Positions 26,885 to 36,038 of a stretch of DNA of 64,000 nucleotides are shown here, one piece after another. The position numbers were made by a program, and so were the translations under genes. Numbering within the stretch: position 1 is the first letter of the stretch; each line of letters begins with the position of its first letter. This stretch comes from CAVQBL01 sp963710715. Its GTDB lineage: Bacteria > Pseudomonadota > Gammaproteobacteria > DSM-16500. The stretch is from assembly GCA_963710715.1 (NCBI GenBank), contig CAVQBL010000016.1, positions 496,001-560,000 on the forward strand, written 5' to 3'. Under the pieces are notes generated by a model, which saw only the letters and a list, made by a program, of their open reading frames with translations, was not told the DNA's origin and ran no database searches.

Positions 26885-28750
26885 ATGGCACATAGTTACA
26901 GGTTACCCTTACGAAAAGCTGCTCCGAAAGAAAGCAATTCTCTTACTGAGATGATGCAGGATTGGGTGGAATTTTTTACTGGGAAAAGGCTGCATTATAC
27001 ACAAGAAATGCTGGTTAAATTTAAGGATCTTGTTGACTATGCTTATGTCCTTTTTGATGCGCGTAATACAAGATTTTATTCTATTGCGAATGAATTTTTG
27101 TCAGAAGCAATTAAGTATATTTTATTGGAAGAGAGCATATTTACTGATCGCTGGTGTGTTGAGGCACTAAAAAAAATACCGTCAGCGGTAGGATTAAAAG
27201 GGAAAGTAGCAGGAAAAACCCTAGGAATCATTTATGGACGGAGTATCGAAGCCGCTTTAAAGCAAATTCAACAAGAAGAAATAGAAGGAGAAGCGCAGAA
27301 ACGTCTCATAGAAATATTACAGACGACTAAGCCAAACAAGCCGAAAATAACAATTGACGAAACGGTTATCACAAAACTACAGGATGCTTTTAGGACACAA
27401 CTATTGGAACCAAGCGAGAAAGAGGCTGCAGAAAGAGAAGAAAAAATTGACAGAATAAAACTACTGACGGGTATTCTTAGTGGCGAAATAAGAATGGCTA
27501 ATAACAAGTTCAGCCGTCACGAGTTTAATGATCTTGTTAAAACAGCATATGAAATTTATCTCTATGAAAAATTGGGTCGCCATAACGTAGATCTGAAGAA
27601 ACCTGCTACAGATTTGTTATCAAAGTTATTACCTCCGACCAAAATTGCAGATATAGAAAGCAAACTCGGCATTACGGTAGATGACTCCGTATTGGGTCGT
27701 TATGTATATGCATTTGGCCTTTGTGAAAAAGGTAAAATATGGTCAGTTAAAGCAAGAGAATCAGTGTTAACAATAAAGCCGCAATTCAGATCGGCGCGAA
27801 TATTCTTCAGCATAATCACTGATTACACTATAGGTCAATTGGATAAAGACGAGATGCTAAAGGATTTTTATGCTACTCGTTATATTTATTTTTCTAAACG
27901 TGATAAAGAAGTTATAGAAGAAATTTTACTCAGGTATAAACAAAAGCATCCTGAATTTATTAATACTCCAGAAAGCGTTCAGGCATGTGAGGAAGCTAAT
28001 TACAAAGTTTTGCGAGACGAAGGCAAATTTATCTCCTTTTTTGAAATGGATAGAATAAATCTATTTCGACTTCTGCGTGAAAATAAACTTATAACTTGGT
28101 GGGAAAAAAATTATGCTTATTTAAGCGCAGACAAAGAAGCAGGTGGCAGCAAACAGTATTGTTGGGATCTGCTTGATTCGCTGGCGAGTGAACCCTATTT
28201 AATGGAAACACAAAAATTAATTGCATTGAAGCACCAGCTTTGTGATATTTCAATTAAACATAACCCCGATCGTGAGAGTAAATCTGAGCTTATTTCTATC
28301 AATGAACCTGCTAAGGCAGCTGCACGGCCACAGGGTTGGGCGGCAAAAGTTTTCAATACAATACGTTCTGCAACTTTTACTTTCTTTGCGATGCTTGCTA
28401 CGTGTGGGATGTATTTAATTGGAAAATATGAGCAAGAAAAGATTGAACGAGGAAAAAATGTAGTCGCTGCATTGCAACCTTTAACTATTTACCCAGCAAA
28501 AGATCGTTTTGAAGTTAATGCTACCAAATTTATGTACAATACTTTTCTGCATAAAGTTGCAACACTTCCACCACTACGAGCTAGAACACCATCTGATGAT
28601 AAGAATGTAGGTGAGCTTAAGAGCCCAGGGGAGGGGGACCGTGTGCAGAGTCGAGTTGATCATATCATCCAGGCTGAAGAAAATAATACATCACCAAAGA
28701 CTTTTGATTTTGTCCCGGTAGAAAGAAGTGGTTTTGGCATAACAGCTTGA
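26885..28750 (+). CDS. Unknown 621-aa protein with C-terminal membrane segment, effector candidate
   Basis: Not recognised. The N-terminus (MQDWVEFFTGKR..YTQEM..KFKDLVDYAYVL) and a later segment (IDETVITKLQDAFRTQLL..S..E.E) match the shorter protein at 29531-30322. A single hydrophobic stretch lies near residue 500 (ATFTFFAMLATCGMYLIG) followed by a charged tail; the shorter protein has the same layout. The middle (about 200-480) is extra and mostly helical, rich in Lys and Glu. There is no signal peptide. With the PmrA-like box and the dot/icm locus in the window, translocation into a host membrane is a reasonable hypothesis. Confidence 0.76.
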   Translation: MAHSYRLPLRKAAPKESNSLTEMMQDWVEFFTGKRLHYTQEMLVKFKDLVDYAYVLFDARNTRFYSIANEFLSEAIKYILLEESIFTDRWCVEALKKIPSAVGLKGKVAGKTLGIIYGRSIEAALKQIQQEEIEGEAQKRLIEILQTTKPNKPKITIDETVITKLQDAFRTQLLEPSEKEAAEREEKIDRIKLLTGILSGEIRMANNKFSRHEFNDLVKTAYEIYLYEKLGRHNVDLKKPATDLLSKLLPPTKIADIESKLGITVDDSVLGRYVYAFGLCEKGKIWSVKARESVLTIKPQFRSARIFFSIITDYTIGQLDKDEMLKDFYATRYIYFSKRDKEVIEEILLRYKQKHPEFINTPESVQACEEANYKVLRDEGKFISFFEMDRINLFRLLRENKLITWWEKNYAYLSADKEAGGSKQYCWDLLDSLASEPYLMETQKLIALKHQLCDISIKHNPDRESKSELISINEPAKAAARPQGWAAKVFNTIRSATFTFFAMLATCGMYLIGKYEQEKIERGKNVVAALQPLTIYPAKDRFEVNATKFMYNTFLHKVATLPPLRARTPSDDKNVGELKSPGEGDRVQSRVDHIIQAEENNTSPKTFDFVPVERSGFGITA

Positions 28751-28783
28751 AGTTGATAAAAGTTTTATAGGGAGAAAAAATAC

Positions 28784-29380
28784 ATGACAACTATTACTAC
28801 TGTTAGCAATGAAGAGGGATTGTTGCAAAAAGTAGCGCAAGAAATACTACAAGTTCTTAATCAAAAAAGTATTAATTTAAATATCGAAAAATTATTTGAA
28901 GTTCTTAGTGAGGGGAAGTTATTATCAGAAATATTACAAGTTCTTCTTCATAAAAGTGTTTATTTAAATTTCAAAGCAGTGCTTTCAATTTCTATTGAAT
29001 CCGAAAAGAATCCAGAATATGAATTAGATTCGAAACAAGTAACGCAGTTAATAAAATTTTACAATGAAACTGTAAAGCAAGATGATGAAAACCAAGTTGC
29101 TTTTCAAGACCAAGACAAAAGTAACTTATCAGAGAATATAAAGCAGCTGTTTGAAAGATATCTCAATTCTTTACGACAAAAAGGTTTTTATGATGATAGT
29201 AAAATAAGGAATAATAATACCCCTCCTGCATCATTGACGACGGATTCTAAGATAAAATTGCTAGAAAAAGTAAAGAAAATGCTAGAAAAATTAGACAGTG
29301 AAATTGTAGATTATGCACTTTTGCCACCCAAAGGAAGTTTAGCTTCGTCGCCTTCTAGAGTTAATGCTCTTCGTAGATGA
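28784..29380 (+). CDS. Unknown 198-aa helical protein
   Basis: Not recognised. It has two near-repeats at the start (KVAQEILQVLNQKSINLNIEKLFE and LLSEILQVLLHKSVYLNFKAVLS), then an acidic linker and a C-terminal coiled-coil-like segment (KIKLLEKVKKMLEKLDSE). There is no signal or membrane segment. It starts 33 bp after the 621-aa gene and is probably in the same transcript, under the PmrA-like box. The ribosome site is AGGGAG. Confidence 0.7.
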   Translation: MTTITTVSNEEGLLQKVAQEILQVLNQKSINLNIEKLFEVLSEGKLLSEILQVLLHKSVYLNFKAVLSISIESEKNPEYELDSKQVTQLIKFYNETVKQDDENQVAFQDQDKSNLSENIKQLFERYLNSLRQKGFYDDSKIRNNNTPPASLTTDSKIKLLEKVKKMLEKLDSEIVDYALLPPKGSLASSPSRVNALRR

Positions 29381-29389
29381 ACCATTGCA

Positions 29390-29443
29390 TTACACATTAA
29401 ATCTAAAATAAACTACATCACCATCTTTCACAATGTAATCCTT
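29390..29443 (-). pseudogene. Remnant of the ychF 3' end
   Basis: About 54 bp that match the last codons and stop region of ychF at 30471-30523 with only a few differences (for example ACATCACCATCTTTCACAAT in both). The remainder of ychF is absent, so this is a scar of duplication or insertion that once lay at the ychF terminus. Confidence 0.75.
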
Positions 29444-29468
29444 CTGACGTCATGAATAGTTACTTTTT

Positions 29469-29500
29469 TTAAGTATTTCTTAATTTTTTTTTGATAAAAT
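29469..29500 (+). promoter_or_regulatory. PmrA-like box and -10 of the 263-aa gene
   Basis: TTAA half-sites at 29469-29472 and 29480-29483, 11 bp apart, with the shared core TTTAAGTATTTCTTAAT, then TAAAAT (29495-29500) after 11 bp. The surrounding bases (ttactttttttaag...) are nearly identical to 26795-26817, so the promoter was duplicated along with the gene. Confidence 0.55.
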
Positions 29501-29530
29501 AGGCAATTTAAGAGTTACGCAGAGTAATAT

Positions 29531-30322
29531 ATGCAAGGTCACAAAAACATTGAGCCAACAATTATCATTCCTTATATGCAGAAGTGGGTGGATTTTTTTT
29601 GTAAAAAAATTGATGGAGAAAAAACGTATCTCACTCCAGAAATGTGTGATTATTTTAATGATGTTGTTGATTATGCGTACGGGCTTTTGATTTATAAGCC
29701 TAAAATTATTCGTGGACTTGATGCGCTTGAATTGGAGTTGTCGCGCCGTAATAATGCAAAAGAATTTTTTACACAGGCATTTGAATTTTTTGATGTACAT
29801 TTTGAGAAAAAAGTAGAAATTAACAAAATAACTATCAAACAGCTGCGAGAAGCTTTTGCAAAAAGACTAACATCACCTGGTTTTACCCCTGAGCAAGAAG
29901 AGGCTAACGCACGTAATAGACTACTTAATACACTTGATCGTGTGTCTCCAGATAGGTTAAAAGCAAAGAGGAATGCTGATATACAAGAATCTCGACACGG
30001 AAGAAATCCACATAGCTCTCGTGTTCCTCACATGCCTTTGAAACAACTTTCTCTTGAACAAATAAATCAAAAAGCCGAAGAGAAGCAGCAAAAGCCTCCT
30101 GTAGATAAAGCGAATCCTCAAAAATTGGATGCTCCCAAGCCTGTTCTAGCGAAACAATCATTATTTGGTTGGTTGGGAAGTATTATTAAAACAATAGTAT
30201 TTACAACGTTGACACTGGGTGCATATGCTTATTTTATTTATAAAACTAGACAAGACATGAATGAACGTTTTGCCATCAATAAGGCAGAGCGCTCGTTGGG
30301 ATTTATGTGCTGGCACAGGTAA
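29531..30322 (+). CDS. Unknown 263-aa protein, paralogue of the 621-aa protein
   Basis: Shares the N-terminal motif (MQKWVDFF..K..YLTPEM...FNDVVDYAYGL), the IKQLREAFAKRL segment and a C-terminal hydrophobic stretch (IIKTIVFTTLTLGAYAYFIY) with 26885-28750, but lacks its long middle. The open frame ends at FMCWHR-stop. Another frame continues in a protein-like way to a stop at 30428 (AGTGNTYIKIPASQF ... ELQPLLRSH), so one indel near 30300 may have cut off about 40 residues. No signal peptide. Effector candidate by context. Confidence 0.74.
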   Translation: MQGHKNIEPTIIIPYMQKWVDFFCKKIDGEKTYLTPEMCDYFNDVVDYAYGLLIYKPKIIRGLDALELELSRRNNAKEFFTQAFEFFDVHFEKKVEINKITIKQLREAFAKRLTSPGFTPEQEEANARNRLLNTLDRVSPDRLKAKRNADIQESRHGRNPHSSRVPHMPLKQLSLEQINQKAEEKQQKPPVDKANPQKLDAPKPVLAKQSLFGWLGSIIKTIVFTTLTLGAYAYFIYKTRQDMNERFAINKAERSLGFMCWHR

Positions 30323-30470
30323 TACATATATTAAGATTCCAGCATCACAATTTGCCGGTTCTCGGGCTAAAAAAACTGATGTGGAACTTCAACCTCTTCT
30401 GCGAAGTCACACGTGGAAGCGATTGTAAGCTAAGATTTTAACAGAGCGTATCTATGGATGCGCGAGCTGA

Positions 30471-31562
30471 TTACACATTAAACCGAAAATAAACCACATC
30501 ACCATCTTTCACAATGTAATCTTTCCCTTCTAAGCGCCATTTGCCCGCTTCTTTTGCTCCGTGTTCGCCAGAGTATTTAATGTAATCGTCATAAGCGATC
30601 ACTTCTGCGCGAATAAAACCTTTTTCAAAATCGGAGTGGATAACGCCTGCAGCTTGTGGTGCAGTCGAACCGATGGGAATGGTCCAAGCACGTACTTCTT
30701 TTTCACCCGCGGTGAAATACGTTTCTAACCCTAATAACTTATAGCCCGCATGAATGACACGGTTGAGTCCGGGTTCTTCTAAATTCAGTGACGCTAAAAA
30801 TTCATTTTTTTCTGCAGTATCTAATTCGGCAATTTCCGCTTCAAGAGCGGCGCAAATAGAAACAACACTGGAATTTTCTTCCGCCGCGATTTGTTTGACT
30901 TGATCAAGATATGGATTATTCGTAAAACCCTCTTCAGCAACATTGGCAATATATAAAGTCGGTTTTAGGGTTAATAATTGTAACTGTTTTAAATGTTCTT
31001 TTTCTTCTTTCGAAAAAGACAGAGCGCGTGCTGCAAGGCCTTTATTGAGTTGTTGTTTTAAACGTTCAAATAATGCGGATTCTATTATTGCTGTTTTATC
31101 GCCGGATTTTGCTTGCTTGTGTACACGTTGCAAAGCGCGTTCTACCGTATCGAGATCCGCTAAGGCAAGTTCAGTATGGATGACTTCAATATCATCTTTA
31201 GGTGAAATTTTTCCCGCAACATGCACGATGTCCGTGTTTTCAAAACAGCGAACTACATGTGCAATGGCATCTGTTTCACGAATATTAGCTAAAAATTTAT
31301 TTCCCAGTCCTTCACCTTGTGATGCGCCTGCAACTAAGCCCGCGATGTCAACGAATTCCATCGTGGTGGGTAAAATGCGTTGAGGTTTAACAATGTCTGC
31401 TAATTTATCGAGACGTGGATCAGGAACAGCGACTACGCCTACGTTAGGTTCAATGGTACAAAATGGATAGTTGGACGCATCAACGCCCGCTTTGGTTAAA
31501 CAATTAAAAAGTGTAGATTTTCCAACATTCGGTAAACCTACTATTCCGCATTTGATGCCCAT
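30471..31562 (-). CDS. ychF: Ribosome-binding ATPase YchF (OLA1 family)
   Basis: A 363-aa Obg-related ATPase with G1 GLPNVGKSTLFNCLT, the DIAGLVAGASQGEGLGN switch and a C-terminal TGS domain (KDGDVVYFRFNV). It prefers ATP because of the altered G4 motif (N.AEE). It binds ribosomes and affects stress responses. It is normally next to pth; here the VWA gene is wedged between them on the opposite strand. Confidence 0.96.
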   Translation of the reverse strand: MGIKCGIVGLPNVGKSTLFNCLTKAGVDASNYPFCTIEPNVGVVAVPDPRLDKLADIVKPQRILPTTMEFVDIAGLVAGASQGEGLGNKFLANIRETDAIAHVVRCFENTDIVHVAGKISPKDDIEVIHTELALADLDTVERALQRVHKQAKSGDKTAIIESALFERLKQQLNKGLAARALSFSKEEKEHLKQLQLLTLKPTLYIANVAEEGFTNNPYLDQVKQIAAEENSSVVSICAALEAEIAELDTAEKNEFLASLNLEEPGLNRVIHAGYKLLGLETYFTAGEKEVRAWTIPIGSTAPQAAGVIHSDFEKGFIRAEVIAYDDYIKYSGEHGAKEAGKWRLEGKDYIVKDGDVVYFRFNV

Positions 31563-31791
31563 GACAGTGGCCTTAAATTTTAAGGTTAGAAGCCTTTATG
31601 ATATGAAAAGAGCTACTGTACTGAATCATGGGTTTTTTTCAATCTTTTTCTCCGGGGTGTATGAAAAGAAACCATTATATTTTTAATACACTTAGCCATA
31701 TCTAGTTCAATTAATGTTGACATAAGCCCATAGCGATATGGTATGTTTTCACAAGTTGCAGCAATACTAATGACTTAACTAGGAGGACAGT

Positions 31792-33600
31792 ATGAGTAGT
31801 AGTAATAGAGATCCATGGCAAGTAGTGATGCGTACGCTGGTGAATAGAGATGTTGAAATTTCTGTTCAAGATGAAAAAGAAAATGAAGAAACAGTAACTT
31901 TGACAGTAAGTGATGAATCAGAAGGAAGGTTAATAGAAAGAAGAATAAAAGAAGCACTTTATAATAAAACGAATTATTCATCTTATGAAGTAACCCAAGC
32001 GACTGATGTTAACGCTGTAAATGCAGTGAGCGCACGCAACCAAGCACTTATTCAGTTGGGATTTTCTAATGTGCCGCCTAAGAATGATCTTAGTTTAGGA
32101 AGGCAAGTATTAAGGAAATTATCTAATAACCCAAGTTCTATGATGGGAATGAGTCTCTTATTTCAATATAGTAATAATTGTAGTCTTCTATCAATGCCAG
32201 CGAAGAAAAATGATTCTTCTGCTTGTGATGACTTGCTAGCTGTTCAAAGCCAAATAGTTTCAACTTTAAGTGGAGGTGTGCTAAAAGATAAGCCTCAAAT
32301 GGTTGAAAAATGTGTTTATATGCGAATAGTGCCTCACCAAACAGAACAGCTCGCGTATATTGTTTTTGATTACGGACTTCTTTATCAGCTTCTTTCTCCT
32401 TTACAGATTACATTCCAAGCTCAAACTCGCAAAATATCTTTTAATAAGAGACATATGATTGCTCAGTTGATACAGAATCATCCTCATGGTGTCATGCTTG
32501 ATGTCACTAAGACCAGTGTAGATGCAGACCAGCTGCAAGTCACACCGGCTTTTTTAGCGGTTAAAGATACGATTGAAAAACCTAGATTATGCGTTTTTTA
32601 TGTTGATAATAGTAGTAGCATGTCCGGTCATTTTTCTGAATTAAAGCAGCGATTAATTGAGTTTGTTAAACATATCGCAAAGCATGATAGCAAGACTGCT
32701 TTAGAAATACGTTTTTTTAATGATAGCCATGAAGATTTACGTTTTATTAATCTAAATGATATTGGAAATATTGAGAGTCAAATTAATAGTATATCTACGA
32801 AGGGTAGCACATCTCTTTATAGCTATGCTGCGGAAGCGCTCGATAAAGCATCGAGTTGGGCTGAAAAATATAATACGACAGTATTTTTTATTACAGATGG
32901 TGAAAATACTACGCTAACATCCCTGAAAGAAACTTTTGATCACAGTACAACGAATTATCAGGACGCCACTTATAAACCCTATTGGTTTGTCATGGGGCAT
33001 GGTAACGGCTATGATCGTCCCACATTAGAAGCTATAGCAAAAAGCACAGGTGTGCAATATCAGCATTTGAATGGATCAGCAGATGTTTCAAATGTAATTG
33101 ATACGGTTAAATCACGTGCCTGGGTCAACAGTGACAAAGCGGTTAAAGAATTTTGTTATGCGGTAGGTGAGCTAAGCAAAAAAAATATTATTCCTGTCAA
33201 GATAGATGGAAATCCTTACATTGATCCTGCACTTGTTATACCTGTACCTATTAATAAACCGACTTTTGAAATGCAAGTAGATCAAAATCCTTATCAAGTC
33301 ACTATCAATCCAAACTATGTACCTGTTGTGGGTGCAGATGGTAAGTTGAGCAGGATAAATGAGCGTGTTAATGTTAACGATGAAAAACAACTTGGTGCAC
33401 AGTCTTCTTCCACGGATTCTAACTATACTGCGTTAGTTACTGCAGCGCTAAGCCGAGAAGAAGAGGACAGAATAAAGGAAAGTGCTAAGGCATTGACAGG
33501 TTCTAATCTTGGTGTGATCAAACCAGCATCTAAACCTGACGAGCAATTTATTTTAGTAAGTGAGAGACTGCGTCAGCACCAAAATTATAATTGTCCATAG
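31792..33600 (+). CDS. von Willebrand factor A domain protein
   Basis: A 602-aa cytosolic protein. The VWA domain spans about residues 262-435, with an intact MIDAS: DNSSSMSG (DxSxS), the threonine in KGSTSLY and the aspartate in FFITDGENTT. The N-terminal 260 residues and the C-terminal 170 residues are not recognised; the latter contain PVPINKPTFEMQVDQNPYQV. There is no signal peptide. The start has a strong AGGAGG site. It sits between ychF and pth, which are usually adjacent, so it is likely an insertion. Eukaryote-like VWA proteins do occur among effectors, but function is unknown. Confidence 0.82.
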   Translation: MSSSNRDPWQVVMRTLVNRDVEISVQDEKENEETVTLTVSDESEGRLIERRIKEALYNKTNYSSYEVTQATDVNAVNAVSARNQALIQLGFSNVPPKNDLSLGRQVLRKLSNNPSSMMGMSLLFQYSNNCSLLSMPAKKNDSSACDDLLAVQSQIVSTLSGGVLKDKPQMVEKCVYMRIVPHQTEQLAYIVFDYGLLYQLLSPLQITFQAQTRKISFNKRHMIAQLIQNHPHGVMLDVTKTSVDADQLQVTPAFLAVKDTIEKPRLCVFYVDNSSSMSGHFSELKQRLIEFVKHIAKHDSKTALEIRFFNDSHEDLRFINLNDIGNIESQINSISTKGSTSLYSYAAEALDKASSWAEKYNTTVFFITDGENTTLTSLKETFDHSTTNYQDATYKPYWFVMGHGNGYDRPTLEAIAKSTGVQYQHLNGSADVSNVIDTVKSRAWVNSDKAVKEFCYAVGELSKKNIIPVKIDGNPYIDPALVIPVPINKPTFEMQVDQNPYQVTINPNYVPVVGADGKLSRINERVNVNDEKQLGAQSSSTDSNYTALVTAALSREEEDRIKESAKALTGSNLGVIKPASKPDEQFILVSERLRQHQNYNCP

Positions 33601-33606
33601 AAATTA

Positions 33607-33633
33607 CCGAGCCCATTCATGATGGGTTCGGTC
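33607..33633. terminator. Terminator between convergent VWA gene and pth
   Basis: Hairpin ACCGAGCCCAT / ATGGGTTCGGT (one G-T pair) with a five-base loop, just after the VWA stop and followed by caatttta. It can serve both converging transcripts. Confidence 0.65.
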
Positions 33634-33657
33634 AATTTTAAGATCGTTCTAAAAAAT

Positions 33658-34236
33658 TTATTTTGTATGCAAAGCGTGCATTGCCTTTTGAATTTCACCC
33701 GCTAAAACCAAAGGTATGACTTTTTGCGCATTTTGCAATGCAGTGTCAATCTGTTCACGTTCAGTTTTTTTGGGGGGATGCAGCACGTAATCGATAACTT
33801 CTTTACTGTTTCCCGGATGACCTACTCCAATGCGTAAGCGATAAAATTTATTGCTATTCAAGTGATTGATAATATCTCTTAATCCGTTATGCCCGCCGTG
33901 ACCGCCATCGAATTTTAATCGCACATCACCTACAGGCAAATCAATTTCATCGTGCGCAATTAAAATCGATTCAGGAGCAATTTTGTAATAGCTTGCCAAT
34001 GCTTGCACGGATTGACCACTGTGATTCATGAATGTCGTTGGAATTAATAAATGACAGGGATGACTGTGCAACTTAGTTGCACAGTGAAACCCCAGTAATT
34101 TAGGTTCATGACGTAATGTAGCATGAGCGGAATGTGCTAACTCCATAACAAACCAAGCGCCGGCATTATGCCGCGTGTGCTCGTATTCTGCACCGGGGTT
34201 GCCTAAACCGACGATCAGGAGTATAGGAGACGACAC
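33658..34236 (-). CDS. pth: Peptidyl-tRNA hydrolase
   Basis: Recycles peptidyl-tRNA released from stalled ribosomes. At 192 aa it is full length. Catalytic His lies in the N-terminal NPGAEYEHTRHNAGAWF; the motifs TTFMNHSGQSV, HDEIDLPVG and GGHGGHNGLRD are intact. It follows rplY by 2 bp on the same strand, so the two are cotranscribed. Confidence 0.96.
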   Translation of the reverse strand: MSSPILLIVGLGNPGAEYEHTRHNAGAWFVMELAHSAHATLRHEPKLLGFHCATKLHSHPCHLLIPTTFMNHSGQSVQALASYYKIAPESILIAHDEIDLPVGDVRLKFDGGHGGHNGLRDIINHLNSNKFYRLRIGVGHPGNSKEVIDYVLHPPKKTEREQIDTALQNAQKVIPLVLAGEIQKAMHALHTK

Positions 34237-34238
34237 AG

Positions 34239-34955
34239 TTACTTCTTCTCTTTGCCCTTATCGCCACCTTTGTCACCCGCTGCTTCAGCTGGTTTTTGTT
34301 CAGCGGTACCTGCTGCGGGCGCTGCGGCTTCTCCTTCAGCACCTTCTACCACTGGTTTCGGTGCTTCTTCCTCCATGCGTGGCATATGGATAGAAACGAC
34401 AGCTTGATCATGTCCTTCTATGCCGCGCAGAAATGCGACGAGTTCTACGCCTTCTGGAAGTTTGATATTGGAAAGATGCAGTGTTTCATTCATACCTAAA
34501 TTAGAAACATCTAATTCGAGGTATTCCGGCAAGTTAGCGGGTAAGCAAGAGACTTCCACATCGGATATTAAGTGTGAAATGACGCCGCCATCTTTTACAC
34601 CCGGTGCGTTGTCTTCGCCAAGGAAGTGCAGACGAACATTCATTTGCAGCTTTTGATCAGCTCGAATACGCAAGAAATCCATGTGTAAAACGCGTGGTTT
34701 TGCAGGATGACGTTGCATATCTTTTAAAATGACTTTTTCTGATTTTCCGCTTACATGTAAGGTCAAAATATGCGAATAAAATGCTGCATTCGAAGTTGCA
34801 ATGAGAACTTTATCGTGATTTAAAGTGAGTGACACAGGCGCTTCGCCTGCACCATACACGACAGCAGGAACCTGGTTCTTGTGACGTAGGCGGCGGCTCG
34901 CACCTTTCCCCTGGTCTGCACGAACTTCAGCTTCCAGTTCGAATTTAGATGCCAT
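34239..34955 (-). CDS. rplY: 50S ribosomal protein L25, long (Ctc/TL5) form
   Basis: Binds 5S rRNA. The 238-aa protein has the L25 N-terminal domain (DQGKGASRRLRHKNQVPAVVYGAGEAP), the TL5 C-terminal domain (GVISHLISDVEVSCLPANLPEYLELDVS) and a low-complexity tail rich in Ala, Glu and Lys ending GGDKGKEKK. The long form is typical of Legionella and Coxiella; E. coli has only the first domain. Confidence 0.95.
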   Translation of the reverse strand: MASKFELEAEVRADQGKGASRRLRHKNQVPAVVYGAGEAPVSLTLNHDKVLIATSNAAFYSHILTLHVSGKSEKVILKDMQRHPAKPRVLHMDFLRIRADQKLQMNVRLHFLGEDNAPGVKDGGVISHLISDVEVSCLPANLPEYLELDVSNLGMNETLHLSNIKLPEGVELVAFLRGIEGHDQAVVSIHMPRMEEEAPKPVVEGAEGEAAAPAAGTAEQKPAEAAGDKGGDKGKEKK

Positions 34956-34983
34956 AATACTTCTCCAAAATAATTAATAAAAT

Positions 34984-35007
34984 TCCCATCCTTGCGACCA
35001 GGATGGG
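34984..35007 (-). terminator. Hairpin between prs and rplY
   Basis: Perfect 8-bp stem CCCATCCT / AGGATGGG followed, on the minus strand, by aattttatt. It lies 58 bp after the prs stop and 29 bp ahead of rplY, so it may partly terminate the prs transcript or act as a leader hairpin for rplY. Confidence 0.5.
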
Positions 35008-35062
35008 AGGGCGAATTGTACATGAATTTGGCTGGAATCCATAGGGTTTTATTAGATGTGGG

Positions 35063-36005
35063 TTAGTCTAAGAACATCCTACTCAACGACCCGGCCCCAC
35101 TAATCCGCCGAATGGCTTCGGCGATCATATGGCTTAAACTGATACTGCGAATCGGGTGCAAGCTAGAGCTGCTTTGGATAATGGAATAGTATCCGTCACG
35201 ACTAATTCATCCATTGTGAGGATTTGATATTTTCAATGGCTTTCCCAGAAAGCACGGGATGGGTGATATAAGCGGCTACTTTGGATGCGCCATGTTCTTT
35301 TAATGCTTCACCGCTTTGCAAAGGTGCTTGCGGTATCAACAATATCATCGACAATAATACAATCGCGGTCTTTAACATCACCAATAATATGCATGACTTG
35401 TGCTTCATTGGGTTGTGGTCGGCGTTTATCAATGATGGCAAGATCAGCACCACGCAATGCGTTTGGCAATGGCGCGAGCGCGAATGACACCACCGACATC
35501 GGGTGACACAATCATGACATTTTTATAATTTTTTTGATTGATATCTTCCAGCATGATGGGTGTGCTATACAGGTTATCAACAGGCATATAGAAAAAGCCT
35601 TGAATTTGATCGGCATGTAAATCACCGTCACTAATCGACTAATACCAACGGAGCCATCATATCCGCTACAATTTTTGCAGTAATCGGTACGCGTGCGGAA
35701 CGAACGCGTCGATCTTGGCGTGCATAACCAAAATAAGGAACCACAGCAGTAATTTTTGCGGCAGAAGCGCGGCGTAAAGCATCTGCCATGATAATTAATT
35801 CCATCAAATTATCATTAGAAGGTGCGCAGGTGGATTGAATGATAAAAATATCGCGCCCACGGACATTTTCTTGGATTTCAACCATGGTTTCGCCATCACT
35901 AAAGCGGCCGACAAATGCTTTTCCTAGAGGAAGATTAAGATGCTCAACGATATGCTGAGCAAGATCTCGATTGGCGTTTCCACTAAAAATCATTATTTCT
36001 GGCAC
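35063..36005 (-). pseudogene. prs: Ribose-phosphate pyrophosphokinase with multiple frameshifts
   Basis: PRPP synthase, which makes the precursor of nucleotides, His and Trp. All parts are recognisable: FSGNANRDLAQHI, VGRFSDGETMVEIQENVRGRD, PYFGYARQDRR, then the PRPP loop DIVDTA and the end MIAEAIRRIS...LSRMFLD. They occupy different frames, with at least five single-base indels (near 35650, 35617, 35470 and two near 35325). Several are contractions of G or T runs. Total span 943 bp matches an intact gene of about 315 codons. As prs is essential in nearly all bacteria, sequence error or a second copy is more plausible than real loss. Confidence 0.88.
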
Positions 36006-36038
36006 GGTCGAGTTCCTTCATGGTATGTATGAATCGAT

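Noticed and set aside
34175..34656. Plus-strand frames inside rplY and pth
   Set aside because: Antisense shadows of conserved genes.
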